Of a DNA stretch of 64,000 nucleotides, positions 19,477 to 33,279 are shown one piece after another. A model generated the notes under the pieces. It was given only the letters and a program-made list of their open reading frames with translations. It was not told where the DNA came from and made no database searches. Within the stretch, counting starts at the first letter, position 1, and each line of letters begins with the position of its first letter. The position numbers and the translations under genes are program-made. Source of the stretch: Coptis chinensis (taxonomy: Eukaryota > Streptophyta > Magnoliopsida > Ranunculales > Ranunculaceae); the NCBI GenBank assembly GCA_015680905.1, contig CM027382.1, positions 5,518,001-5,582,000 on the forward strand. Reading direction: 5' to 3'.

Positions 19477-22400
19477 CTATTTTCTCAGCCATGTTGCCGG
19501 CACTACATTTCTGATCTTTCTCTTGAAGAGTATAAGCAGAGCTGATCGCAAAAATGGCCAAGTTGTTAAAATAGCAATATAAGCAAGCAACCACATTGAT
19601 TTCCTACCGTGTCGTGAAAGCTCTTTCAAGTGCCTTTTCAGTGGAGCAGTTGCTTGACGGAGATACCTGACATCCTGATTACCATCTACATCATGATTGG
19701 AAGGCTTCACTGTATCACACAATGATTTTTCATTAGTCTTAATGTCTGCTTCCGGCTCTGAAATGATAGCCTCTGCCGTCTTTGTATGGTTACACTGTTC
19801 CTCAGGCAAGTTTGCCACAATGCCACCAGTGGTTGCTTCATTGACTATCGCTGACAACATTCCATCTTCTGTAAGACTGAGATATGGACCCTGATCAAGT
19901 ACAGGTTCTAGCATTTGTGGCGAAGACTCCTGTTCAATGCAAGAAAACTAACTTTTAAAGGTAACAGAAAAATGATTTGTAAATTGTAATGACAGAAATA
20001 TCAAATAAGAGTCTCATATATATCCTCAACATTTCTGTTTTGGATTGTCAAATCAGATCATACTAAAACTACCACTACCCTTACCATACGATTAAGATTA
20101 ACATTACAATAGACGTTATCGTTACGCTTGACAAACAGTTAAAAGGAATTTAGAAGGTTCTGTACCTCTTTTCGTTTATGCATGAATGAAGAAGAATGTA
20201 AGACACTGAAGAATTCGTCAACAGCTCTCACCCACCTGCAAGAGGGAGAAGCCACAGAATTTTATTGCAGAGGCAATGGCATTCATGTAAGTTTGTTGTT
20301 GTCGATACAGCAGAATTCTAGCAAGTTGCTGGCAGTAACGTATGGAATCTCATATAAAATGTAAGTGGAAGCTAAAAGGATGAGATATACAACAAAAAAT
20401 GAAACTAGTAGTCCCGGTCCTTAAATGGCTATGCTATTACACCCCCAAGAATGTTGACGCAAGTATGCAGAAAGGGAGAAAAAAATAAATGTCCATTTTG
20501 TGTTTACATAAACACACTCAGCACACAGAAAAACTAGTCACTAAAGAGTGTTCCTGCAAGGCGGTTGCAAATGCGGTTTAGTTGCTTCAAGGATTTAATG
20601 TTTCCTCAAGTCTTTACTGCAATTAATACTAGCTACACTCAGATGAATTAGACATACTTGATTTTTCAAGAAATGCAAGAGTCTTCTTTGCAGCATTCAC
20701 GCAGAGACTTGGTTTAATCTTCGAACTATAAAGGTGAGACATACTGAAGAATATATGGTAAAGTTGAAAGGCTCTAAGACTATTTAATTGTGCTTTCAAT
20801 CAATCCAAGTGGACCAATCAGAAGATCAAAGTTACTAAAAACTGAAATGGGAAGGTGGATTTTATAAATTACCATAGGCCATATGCAGTTATTCCTTCAA
20901 AAAATGCAAGATGTCCACCATGTGGTGTTGTAGCCAAGACAATATTTTTGTTTGCCCTACAAAAGGGACAAATATCAGTTCAGATTCTAAAACTTGTGAA
21001 AACTTCCAGGAAAAATCAACGTTCCATAAAACCTAGACAGGAAATCTACCTGCATTCATCCCAAGGAATGGCTTCCTTTGTACAGACTGGATCGTCCAGA
21101 GCACTAACGCAGAGGAGTGGCACTGTTATATTCTTTACATAACCAGCACTACTAGAATGTCGGTAGTATGTATCAGCAGTCTAATGAACAGGATGATTTT
21201 TCAGTAACCGATGTGGCGATGTGGAGTGAGAGAGAGAGAGAGAGATGTGCATTACCTCATATTTTCCGATAACACAGGTAGCATGGTTATCGAAGTCTCG
21301 AACAGAACGTGACTGTTAAAGAAGAAAGGAGTTGGCAGAATAGAAATTAGTGAAAAGGAATCAGGGAGAATGTAACTTTGCTCTAAGCTTTGACTATCTA
21401 GAAGAACCCTTCATATCTACATTCTTTAATGCCCTCCCAGAAGGTACTGGAAAAATTTTAAAAGAACTCACTAGGGGCTAGCATCATACAAAATACAATT
21501 CAGAACTATTCCTGTATCTTAAAGCCATTAAAGGACCAACAGATGTTGATATGCATATCAGTACTGACATGTAATTGCACCTTGATATAGTTCATGGCTC
21601 ATGTAAGTCTGACATGACTGCATGCAGGCAACAAAGCAGTGAACAATTGCAAGTTACATCCAGAATGCGGAACCAGATGGACATAAACAATTTTATCTTC
21701 TATTGAGTTTATTGAAAGATGAGTGTGGGCCTTCGAACGGTGGTAAGATTGCCCCATTGTGACCTGAGTTCATATGTATCTTGGGAACAGTCTCTCTACT
21801 AACAGGACGGGATTCCTCGTGCACTATGCTAGTCCTTTATCTTATTGGAAGATGTGAATAATTGTTAACCTTAAAAAGCATTTATTGTCTTGACCAGTAG
21901 AGGGATATATTCTCAAATATGTACTTCTGTCTTAACTACTTAATGTTTACAAACTATTGAAGCTTCTAAGCTATATATCTAACATTTGAAATCATACCAT
22001 CTTAGATGTTATAATTCATTTAAAGCTCTTTATGCTAATTACATGGTGTTAACATTTCAATTGATCCTGATCGAAGAAAGATTAGAATGAATAACCTTTT
22101 GGATTTCTTCCCAGTCAGCAAGCCTAGAATAGATAGATTGATGTCTGCGGAAAAAAAAAGATGGACGTTGTTATGCTAGGTAAAGTAAACACGCCCTCGA
22201 TAGTCGATTCAAGGCCTTAAAGTTCAATGCCTTTCTTAATAAAATACTTAGCATGGACGTACGTTTGTGCATAAATTTGAAGGCCAATTGTGAGAGCTCT
22301 GTCATAGACCTTCTGAACAAGCCTGCGGTTTATGAACCTGTCACAGATCTGCAGAATACAAGGAAAGGCTGATGAAATCTGCACCGGGGTGTCTCAATAC

Positions 22401-25180
22401 ACGCTGAGACAGAAGAAACCTTAAAATTATTGTTTGATGTCAAGTAGGTATGAAGTCAAAACACTAACCAATAGATCCCAAGGTGAGCAAATAGCAGCAG
22501 CCCCGGCAATATGAGTACTGTCTCCATCTTCTCCAAGATATTTCACCTATAAGTAATCAGGATTTGAAATACAAAATGAAAACCGTATTGTTTCCTTAAT
22601 AATACACCAAGATATTTGATTGAAATTTTGGTAATAGCATATACAATTTTAGATATATGTACCTTTCTACTGAAGTATTCAAAAGTAATACAGGGTATTC
22701 CAATAATTTATTAATGTTACAATGTATATTGGCCTATTGGGTATCCATACTTCAGCTGATGGGACTGATTTCTTTTCTAAGAATGATTTCCATATTATAG
22801 TATGGTCACACAAGGTGTGATGCAATCTTTATTAGTTGAAACTATTCCCGAAAACCATTTGTCACACTGTGTAACTGGTAATAGAAACATGCCTCAGTAG
22901 TCCAGGGTACTTACATACCAGAACATTAGCACCAATGCTTGTACCAACAGCAAAGAGAGGAGCATTTGGATATTCCTGATGAAGATACTCTACAACTGTT
23001 CGTACATCTTCAGTCCACCCCGCATTGTAAAACCAATCAGACTGTCAAAATACATGAGAAATTCATCTTTGCCAATGAAAAATTGGATAACAAGTAATAG
23101 ACAGCTTTGCCTACTAACAATGATGTGTATTCTCTACATTTGAAAAAAAAAATCCTTTCCACTATGCACATTATTCAAGTACTGACTATTTAGCAAACTG
23201 AAGTGTGCCATTGAAAAATTCAAATAAATTAAAATACACTACCAACTCCCCCAATCTCTTGTCCCTCACATAGGTTCTGTTTTTCCTATTAACATTTTCT
23301 TCTGAAAATTGATCAAAAGAATTATAAACAGGGAGGAAATCATAGAAAAGATAAAGAGACTTACAGTTAATGAAATGCCACCGAGTCCCCGGTGATTGCT
23401 AATAACAGCATTCCACCCGCCTTTCGCAATCTTGAAGGCAAGATGTTTTATATACTGCAGCAAAAGAAAAAGCGAAATACTATACTATTTTATTTTTACT
23501 ACAAATAACTGCTTTACCATGAAAACCTTTGAAGGTGAAATTGAAAAATAAAGGGAAGAATGGTTCAGTAAAACTATGATTTCAATCATTTCAAAAATAT
23601 TAAAAACAGGACAAAGACAAGAAACTTATCACTTAATGCCTTGTAGTAGAAATATTTTAAAACAGTTAATTTTCTTACGAACAAATATTAATTTTTTCCC
23701 TTAATTATGATGTTTCGTAAGAATTGAAATGCCTTCCTCGAACCAATTGTTAGCAGTCTTAGCAAATACACACATTCTTTTTAAAGCATGAATAGATTAA
23801 AAGGAAACTAACAGTCAGACTCTTAGCAAAAAATTAGGCTATGAAAGATGAAACTTACAGCAGATGCAGAATCACTCATTAGGCCAGGGATCACCATAAC
23901 TATAGGGGTTCTATCATCCTTGGAAATACTATTACTCATATAAGATGCAGCTGGGGCAACTGTGGAACATACATTTGAAGGAAAACCAAGTTAATGAGGG
24001 GTAGAGAGAGAGAGAGAGAGAGAGAGAGGTAAACTAATATAAACCCAAAGAATGTCACCATTAAGAAGGCTCTTTAAGAACATACCATCAGATGGCATCA
24101 GCCAATCCAAAGCAATTGTCCCACCATCAGGTGTTGTAAATAGTTGCCTAAGACACATGATACTTGTTAGAGAATCATGTCATACAAATACAATTTTAAT
24201 AATATGTTAGCATTAACCAAAGTCTGCTCAAAGAACCAATGGAAAAACCTCACCTTCTATAACTGAATCTAGGAGGATTTCCGAAAAAGTTGAGAAAAAC
24301 AGTTTGAAGATGAGGACTTGATAGCCACGGTGAAACCAAATATCTGCAAAAGTTGTCCATTCAGAAAAACTCAGTGCCCCTTATTTTGATAAGTAATATA
24401 CCATAAACTGAAAGAAATGCCCATTGACCATTCTCAATTAAGTTTGATACCGATACATTCAGGTAAAAAACAAGTTTCTATTTGGAATGCAGATCAACCA
24501 GAGCACTGTTCAAACTGCCAGAAGATATCACTCCTTACTAGAACAGCATCGACTTAACAAAATTAAGGATAATAAGTAACCGATCAAGCTTTAAAACTTA
24601 GGTTTGAGTACACACCTCAGACTATAAACAAGGGCTGGCTCAAACTGGTCAAGAGTTTACCATACCAAAACCAGTAAATTCTTACATTAACTTAACCAAG
24701 TTCATAACCATTTTCGACAAAATAGGCATACTCAAAATCAGTACAAAGACTAAAAAACTGATACTATTGACTACATTCATCACCACAATATATTGCACTT
24801 CACAACTAGACTATATATAACTTATTCCAGCTCAAATAGTCCAAAAAAATAATTTCAAAACAACATCAAACATCTAATAATAATAAAATTTGACTAGTGC
24901 AATTCATATAACAAATGAAGTAAAGTTTTAAGGACATATACCTCCCATGAAGAATCCTACACTTGGAAACAACCCCATCATAAATCTCTGAACAAGAATT
25001 GTACGTCAATGTGACTGGATTTCCCCTAAACCCATTCAAAAAATCTTGAAAAATATGAACTTCAAGAAAAATGTACATAAAAATCAGAAAAATGATCCAA
25101 ATTCCCAATAAATAATGGGTAATTGGGATTAAAGCAGCTGCTTTTAGAAGCAGTTCTGTGATTGAATCACTGGGATCCAT
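19477..25180 (-). CDS. Alpha/beta-hydrolase, EMB8-like, with terminal membrane segments
   Basis: Fourteen coding exons on the minus strand, read with GT-AG borders: 25180-24942, 24343-24254, 24147-24086, 23959-23859, 23454-23365, 23041-22919, 22546-22469, 22348-22263, 22144-22096, 21312-21256, 21180-21050, 20956-20873, 20235-20166, 19929-19477. The phases close throughout and give 570 aa. The N-terminus has a membrane span (YLLGIWIIFLIFMYIFLEV). The hydrolase core shows HRGLGG, the nucleophile elbow GTSIGAN (Ser about 229), the acid in SALDDPVC (about 354) and the histidine in TPHGGHL (about 384). These are the marks of the plant embryogenesis-associated EMB8-like / YheT family. A second hydrophobic span sits in the C-terminal 50 residues (WLLAYIAILTTWPFLRSALL). 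The natural substrate is not known; related proteins are thought to be esterases or lipases on membranes. Complete and undamaged. Confidence 0.9.
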
Positions 25181-25775
25181 TCAATTTTTTTAGATTAGTG
25201 ATAAATTTGGAGTAATTTGAAATTTCTAGAAATTTCACATTTGGGGGAAATTTTTAGGGTTCCAAAAATGTTGGAAAAGTAGGGGCTTGTTTGCTGAACA
25301 ATTTGATTGGCTGGTTTATTAAACTATTATTATCACATTTTCCAAGTTTCAGTTGAAATTTCATGTAATGTTACGATATTTACCGATTTTCTACAAATCT
25401 CAACATTCTACAAGTCAACAATGTCAGAAATGAGCGGCATCAATTTTATTATGTCACAAGTCACAACAAACCGTGCAGACTGACTCTCTTTGACAATTTC
25501 AACACCCCTCCAAAAACTTGGGATCTTTAACATGGTAGTTTAACTGTTTCACATTCTCCACTATTTATTACTAGACTACTAGTCCAACGGAAGTGGCTTA
25601 GTTCACTTGCTAATTAAGTGGACATTTTGAAGACAAGAAAGTATGACTAACATAGAATCCCCTGATGCTCTATGCTCAGTCCATGGTGTGTTTTTAACTT
25701 GATTTTTACTTCATTTTGAAGACGTAAATTCATTTGATCCTAATGGTGAATTAGATGTTTTTATGTTGTTAAGTT
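25181..25775. promoter_or_regulatory. Divergent upstream region of hydrolase and transporter genes
   Basis: About 600 bases between the hydrolase start (minus strand) and the first exon-like stretch of the transporter gene (plus strand). Presumably it carries the hydrolase promoter and leader. No motif is distinctive enough to name. Confidence 0.35.
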
Positions 25776-26384
25776 TTGTGTGTATGTACTCGAGTGGGTT
25801 ATTTTCATGAGTTTCTCATGATTGTAAGGCTTCGAGCCTATTATTATTGTAGTCAGAATTCTTCCTCTAATGATCATACTCTTGGAGAGGTATGTAACTC
25901 TTTGAAGTTTAATCAACAGGTAGGAGTGTGCCTCAATCCCATAACTATTTCAAAATAATAATAAAAAAAAATTGCATTGCTATATTCGTTCAAGTCAAGA
26001 ATTCTTAATTCTTCACCTTAATTTAACTGTTTTTGCATCACGATTCACGTCATTTATCAACCCAAATTAAGCTACTGGCGTATTTGCATGTACTAAATTA
26101 GGCGGGTATTTGCATGTACTAAATTACGCGCCTCACTAATACTAAACAAATTATGCATTGTATAACTTTTCTGATCGATTTTCACTCACTATATATATGA
26201 ACTAGCTAAACAGTCTTCGCATTTATTTGTTTTATTTTGTTCTTGTTGCAATGCCTCGTATAGGAAAATGGTGAAAACACAATAGAAACTGGAGAAAGGA
26301 GAAGCCAAGAGAATAACTTGGAGGATTGGCTACCGATAACGGCTTCTCGCAAAGCCAAATGGTGGTACTCGACATTCCACAATG

Positions 26385-27447
<1,063 letters not shown>

Positions 27448-29671
27448 TAATTCTTCCTTGTATTTTAATTTTCATATAAAATAGAGATTATATTTGAAAA
27501 TTTTAAATCACGTGGCTTGTCTGTGATTTATTGTAGACTCTTGGATAATGGTAGACTTGCTAAATTTGATTTCACATTCAACTTGGTGTCTTGCTCTAAA
27601 ATGAAATTTTTTCAAACCGGCCTAGTAATATCTCAATAGAATTAAATTGATTGTGTTGTCGATTTTGTAAGTGCTATATATATTTTCTGAATACAAGGAT
27701 CAACGCAGTCTGTGGATTTGATAGGGTGAGATCCTTATTAGAAGTCATGCATTCTAACAATATATATAGTGATAATTGTCAAATCTTGTAGGGTTCCTGG
27801 AATAATTGCTATTACTCTTTCATGGTTGATCACATTGTTTTCGTTGTGGCAACTTGTTGAATTGCATGAAGTGCAACCAGGAAAGCGGTATGATCGTTAT
27901 CCTGAACTGGGGCAACATGCATTTGGTCCAAAACGTGGATATTGGATTGTTATGCCTCAGCAAACAACTGTTCAAGTAGCCACAAACATAGTATATATGG
28001 TGACGGGTGGAAAGTCTCTGAAGAAGTCCATCGATTTGGCATTTTCAGGACTGAAACCTGTCAGGCAAACATATTTTATATTGTTTTTCGGCGCTTTACA
28101 GTTGATCATATCTCAGACCCCGAATTTCAACTCATTAAAGTTGATTTCGATACTTGCTGCAGTGATGTCTTTCAGGTGATTTTTTCCGATCCCCCTTCAT
28201 TTCTGATCATTTCAACTCTTTCAACTTACAACTTAAATAAGTTTTTATACATTATGTGTTGCTGGTCTATAGCTATTCAGGGATAGCATTTGTGACATCC
28301 ATTTTAAAGGGAACACAACATCATCAGTATCCCCGTTATGGAGTTCGAGGTCATTCAACTGCAGATATCATATTCGACGTTTTCAATGGTCTCGGGACAA
28401 TTCCGTCCACGCCTAGCAGGCCTTCTAGTAAACCAATGTGGCGAGGGGTCGTTGTGGCATATCTCATTGTTGCATTTTGTTATTACCCTGTTGCTCTCTC
28501 TGGGTTCTGGGCATTTGGTGATCTAGTTCAAGATGATGTTCTTGTGTCCTTAGAGCGACCTCCTTTTTTTATTTCAATAGCTAATCTAATGGTGTTTTTT
28601 CATGTTCTAGGAAGCTATCAGGCAATTTTCTTACGCAAGTCTTAAAAGAGAAAATCGCATGATATGATGTTTAAAAAGCTAATCTATTTCCTTCTTTGGT
28701 TGTAGGTTTTTGCAATGCCAATATTTGATGCAATTGAGTGTTACCTTGTACAAAAACTACAATACACTCCTGGACATCGTCTTCGTCTCATCGCACGCAG
28801 TGCATATGTAGGTAAGAGTATTAGTTGTTTTGTATTTGTGCCTATAAAAATTCAAAATTTTACAAACCTTATGATTACAACAAATTACAAATCGTAGGTC
28901 ATGTCGATAACTCCATCTGTTGCGACCCCTTGATTTGTTTGTTAAAGTATTAAAATTGTTCCATTGAGGATAAATAACTTGTGAAGCATTATTATTAGTA
29001 TATGACATTGGATTGGTACTAAGAGCATCTTTAGCAGAGCAACCAAAAAAACACCAAAATTTTGAACCAAAAAAACACCAAGCGACTTTAAGAGCAACAT
29101 TATTTGAACATATAGGCCACGGGTTTTGCCAAAACCGCTCCATAATCTTACGGTGTTTTTTTGCAAAACCGCCGGTTTTTCAGGAACCGCTATAACCATT
29201 TAACTCTCGGTTTTGCGATGTTTTTTTCATTTTTCATGTTCCTTCTCATCTAAACTCATTTCCTTGAGCAAAAAAAAAAAACTACCAAAACTCTTGAAGA
29301 TTTTTTCAATGGATCATTTATCTTCTTCTGATTCTTCATCGAGCTCGAGCTCTTCAAATGATAACACTGCAGTTAAAACTCGCAAATTAGTGGCTATTGC
29401 TCTACCTCATTTGATGATATAATCAATGATGAAGCTATTCCTTGTAACTACACTGTGAATGACCATCATTATGATATGGGCTATTACTTGACTGACGGTA
29501 TTTATCATAATTATGCCACCTTGATTCAAACAATTGCTAAACCGACTATTGCACAAGACAAACATTTTGCAAAGAAGCAAGAAGTTGAAAAGACATAGAG
29601 CCGTTTATATTACGCAATTTTAGCCAATGGTTTTGGAGAACATGGCTAATTGATGAGGGATTGTTATTTTT

Positions 29672-30114
29672 TGTAGAAAAAGGGTTTTTTTTCACGGTTA
29701 CACTCCTGGCGCCCAAAAGTCTTCGTCCACTACAATACACTCCTTTTGACATTTTGGCGTCTCAAAAGGGCGCACGCCGTGTCTTTTGTTTGTTGGCCCG
29801 CATATAGTAATCGCGATTTTTGTTTTAGTATAAAAAACAAAATTGTTTTGTAACTTTTCCAAAAACAAGAAAGAGAGTGATTACAAGAGAACAATTCTTT
29901 GTGACCTTTATGACTAGTAGTAAAGCTTGGATCAACAAATTACAAAACCGTATATCCTTGGTCTTGTGGTTGGTTCTCTTTTGCATTAATTGTTTTACGA
30001 TATGCTTGTTATTTGATATTGAGAAGTGTTGGGATATTGCTTGGAGGTGTTGAAGTCTTGTTTTTGATCCGTTTGTTGTGGGTAACGTTGTTTCGCACTT
30101 ATATATTCACAACA
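29672..30114 (+). repeat. Left LTR of the Copia element
   Basis: It shares with the right LTR the segments around tgattacaagagaacaattc, cttgtggttggttctctttt and ttatttgatattgagaag, and the end gcacttatatattcacaaca. Bases about 29690-29815 do not match the right LTR well, suggesting a replacement or strong divergence there. It is about 70 bases shorter than the right copy, mainly through small deletions. Confidence 0.8.
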
Positions 30115-30159
30115 ATTGGTATTAGAGCGAGGTATACCTAACCTAGGATTTTGAGTTTT

Positions 30160-31745
30160 GGTAAAGAACCATAGTGCTTTCGAAATTTATGTAGACAAGG
30201 TGTTCGATAAAATTCCGAGTGAGATAATTTTTTGGGTTATTGTGTGTGACTTGAAAAGGGCTCCCAAGATGTCAAATGCTTTTAAAGTAGAGAAGTTTGA
30301 TAAAGAAGCAAAAGAAAAGATGGCGAGGGTGATGTCGAATGAGATGACTTCCAAAGTGGAAGGGTAGTTCGAAAAGCCTTTTAAAACATGTACTACATCT
30401 TTTTAAAGGGCATTATCTATCCGATTGCTCTACCCAAAAAGAGTAACAAGATGAGTGGTAAGTTTGAGAATGAGGATGTTAGTGAAGCAAGTCTTGCATG
30501 ATGTAAGTTTTCGGTGTCTACAAAGACGCGACCACACATGACCGATACGTGGATTCTTGATTCGGTGTTCCTACCACACGTGTCCAAAATTGGTTTGCTA
30601 CCTATGAGAACTTGAGTGGAGGTTCCGCTTTGATGGGCAATGACGTTGCTTGTAAGACGGTTGGGATTGGAACTATAAAGGGTCAAGATGCATGATGGTG
30701 TAGTGAGGACTTTAACCGATGTGAGACATGTTCACGAGTTAAAGAAGAACCTTATTTCTCTTGGTACCTTGATTCCAAAGGCCACAATTTTGTGGGACAT
30801 GGTGGAGTCCTAAAGATCCTTAGTGGCTCTCTAGTCATTATGAAGGGTCAAAGACATGGAAACTTGTATACTTTGTTGGGTAGTACATTAGGTGATATAG
30901 CATGGGTACATGTAGTGATGATTAAGTGCACAAAATTGTGGCATATGCTAAGCCAAAAGGGATTGTCTAAGTTGTTTCCGAAAAGACTTGGAGAAACCAA
31001 GTATGGAATTCTCATGAATTGTGTCTATGGCAAGCGGTCTGCAGTCAAGTTCGGTACAAGCAAGCACAAGACGCGAGGCATCCCGGATTATGTGCATACG
31101 GATGTTTTGGCTTCTAAGGGAGGTAACCGGTATTATGTCTCTTTCATCGATGATTATACACGCTATGTGTGGGTATATATCTTGAAGTCCAAGGATGAAG
31201 TTTTCGGAGACATTTTAAGAAGTGGAAGGCAAGGGTTGAGAATCGCACGCGATAGGAAGGTGAAGACTTTACGGTCGACAATGGTACCGAGTATACCTAT
31301 CTTTCCAAATTTTGTGATAATTGCACAATCGACAAAACGATGGGCACGCCACGCCAGAATGGGTTAAAGAATGAATCGCACGCCGCTTGAAAAAGCTAGG
31401 TGTTTGCTTTCCAATGCCAATCTTGGCAAAAGAGTTCCTCAAAGTTACTTGTATAATAGATCACCGGTTCCGGCGATAGATGCAAAACACCTTATGATGT
31501 GGGCGGGGAAACCAAATGATTATGGTACTTTGCGAGTGTTTTGGATCTAGTGCTTACTACCACATGAATGATAGTAAACTTGATTCTAAAGCTAAGAAAG
31601 CAATATTCTTGGGCTATGCAAAAGGGAGGAAAGGGGATACGGAGTTATGGTGTCTAGAGAACCACAAGTTCCCCGTCGTGAGAGGTTACCTTTGATGAGA
31701 CTTCGGTACTATTTTTTAGCGGCCGGAGAAGGCTGAAATAGGGTG
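30160..31745 (+). pseudogene. Copia gag/pol remnant (GAG-pre-integrase and integrase)
   Basis: Readable in broken frames: a short gag-like part (30160-30365), a protease-region hint (DTWILDSV near 30550), then [20 protein letters not shown] (30705-30765). The integrase zinc-binding region is around 30935-30990 (LWHMLSQKGLSKLFP) and its catalytic part at about 31080-31200 (DYVHTDVLASKGGNRYYVSF, IDDYTRYVWVYILKSKDEVF). Further integrase C-terminal sequence (DSKAKKAIFLGYAKGRKG near 31580) follows. Stops and frameshifts occur throughout. The reverse transcriptase is gone. Confidence 0.8.
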
Positions 31746-32145
31746 ATTCTATACAATCTCAATGATTGAGATAGAAGCCACCTTGATGCTAAACAAGGTT
31801 CTTAGTAAAGAACTATTCAACAAGAAGTAGAGTTATCAAACTTTGGCTAGATCAAAGCCAAAGAAAGTGTGAAACAAGTTATTTGGTCAACCGGACTCGG
31901 TTGCTCACGACACCGAATATTGCGGATGATGAACCGGATAGCTTCAAGGAAGGCGTTAGAGATGCTCATTCTGAGATTGGTCAAAATGGTGGAGGCTCGT
32001 GACAAGTTTTGTACTTGGCAATTTGTTTCATTGCCTAAGGCAACAGGTTTTTTGTTGTAGAATTCTCTATGGAGTTGAGTTCCAACATTGTTGGAGGTAC
32101 TCCACAAATGGTGGAGGCTCATTTTGATGCCTTTATAATGGCCCT
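31746..32145. other. Copia interior after the pol deletion
   Basis: A transition zone from decayed pol to the minisatellite. Short frames at 31869-32060 and 31847-32122 oppose each other. The plus frame might be a scrap of the pol C-terminus, but I cannot assign it. Confidence 0.35.
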
Positions 32146-32465
32146 TTTAGGGCGTGATTGCTCTTTGTGAGCATGACTCTGTGGGGAGATGGCTCTTTGT
32201 GAGCGACACTCTTTGTGGGTGGCTCTTTGTGAGCAAGACACTCTTTGTGGGTGGCTCTTGGTGAGCATGACACTCTTTGTGGGTTTTTGTGAGCATGACA
32301 CTCTTTTTGTGGGTGGCTCTTGGTGAGCATGACACTCTTTGTGGGTGGCTCTTTGTGAGCATGACACTCTTTGTAGGTGGCTCTTGGTGAGCATGACATT
32401 TTGTTGACACAATTTGTGGGTGGCTTTTGTGAGCAAGACACTTTTGTGGGTGGCCCTTTGTGGGC
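32146..32465. repeat. Minisatellite inside the Copia element
   Basis: About ten degenerate copies of a ~30-33 base unit built from gggtggctctttgtgagc and atgacactctttgt. The long minus-strand frames over it (products full of HKEPPTKSV and MLTKSHPQR) exist only because the unit has no stop in those frames. They should not be taken as genes. Confidence 0.9.
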
Positions 32466-32565
32466 ATGGCCCTTCGAGGCGGTTGACTGCGAAGTTCGGA
32501 TGGATGTGTTCTTGATTTGGATGTGTTCCCGGTTTTATGTGTTAAAACCTCACCGAGGTGGAGAA

Positions 32566-33077
32566 TGTAGAGAAAAAAGGTTTTTTTTTTCACCGATCGA
32601 TTCCAAGACTCAAAGACCAGCCGAGTTCCAAGTATGTTTGGCGAATGATTTTGTTCAAAGATAATCACATTTTTTTTGTTTTAGTATAAAAACAAAATCA
32701 GTTTTTTGGAAAACCTAACTTTTCCAAAAACAAGAAAGAGAGTGATTACAAGAGAACAATTCTTTGTGAGTTGAGTGTTCATTCTTTGTGAGTGAATTGA
32801 GAGACTTGTAATTTGTTACTCCGGACTTGTAGTAAAGCTTGGATCTCGCTAGTGTGGACGTAGGCAAATTGCCGAACCACGATATATCCTTGTCTTGTGG
32901 TTGGTTCTCTTTTGCATTAATTGTTTTACTTTATATGCTTGTTATTTGATATTGAGAAGTGTTGGGATATTGCTTGGAGGGTGTTGAAGTCTTGTCTAGT
33001 GTGAAGGATCGATCGTTGTGTAGGATTGATCCGTTTGTTGTGGGTAACGTTGTTTCCGCACTTATATATTCACAACA
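32566..33077 (+). repeat. Right LTR of the Copia element
   Basis: 512 bases starting TGTAGAGAAAAAAGG and ending TTCACAACA. It is longer than the left copy and has extra blocks (for example tgagttgagtgttcattctt and ctagtgtgaaggatcgatcg). The polypurine tract lies directly upstream at 32556-32565. Confidence 0.85.
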
Positions 33078-33279
33078 TTTACACAATATGATTGTGGAAG
33101 ATGAACGCGAAACGGATATCCCGCAGTATATTCCTGATTTGGAAATACCAAGTAGAGAAGGTGCTCCTGAAGATGAACGCCACTTTGTTCTATCTCGTTG
33201 GGAATCTGGCGTCGAGAGGGTTCGTTCAAAAGTTGTTCATGATAGATTGAAGAATGACTTGGTCGAATTTGTGGAGTAG

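Larger units (their letters stand above)
29672..33077 (+). mobile_element. Ty1/Copia LTR retrotransposon, internally deleted
   Basis: The LTRs start TGTAG and end CACAACA (left 29672-30114, right 32566-33077). Right after the left LTR is TGGTATTAGAGC (30117-30128), close to the initiator-tRNA-Met primer-binding site of plant Copia elements, and AGGTGGAGAA lies before the right LTR as polypurine tract. The interior keeps decayed gag, GAG-pre-integrase and integrase sequence but no reverse transcriptase or complete RNase H, so the element is a deletion derivative. It sits inside the Harbinger transposase gene. The flanking bases (left ATTTTT, right TTTAC) make an imperfect target duplication at best. 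Confidence 0.85.
29310..33279 (+). pseudogene. Harbinger transposase, deleted and split by Copia
   Basis: The N-terminus starts at 29310 (MDHLSSSDSSSSSSSSNDN). Soon after, the sequence jumps to the core/C-terminal half of the plant transposase (VNDHHYDMGYYLTDGIYHNY, AKPTIAQDKHFAKKQEVE, 29440-29595), so most of the DDE core is missing. The frame then approaches 29671, where the Copia LTR begins, and resumes right of it at about 33078 with LHNMIVEDERETD and ends with RVRSKVVHDRLKNDLVEFVE and a stop at 33277-33279. LHNMIVEDE is a hallmark of plant Harbinger (HARBI1-like) transposases. The coding parts flank the LTRs on both sides. Not functional. Confidence 0.85.

Noticed and set aside
32119..32668. 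Three overlapping minus-strand frames of 102-173 codons
   Set aside because: They are produced by the minisatellite unit inside the Copia element, which lacks stops in several frames. The proteins are repeats of the same short phrase shifted in frame.
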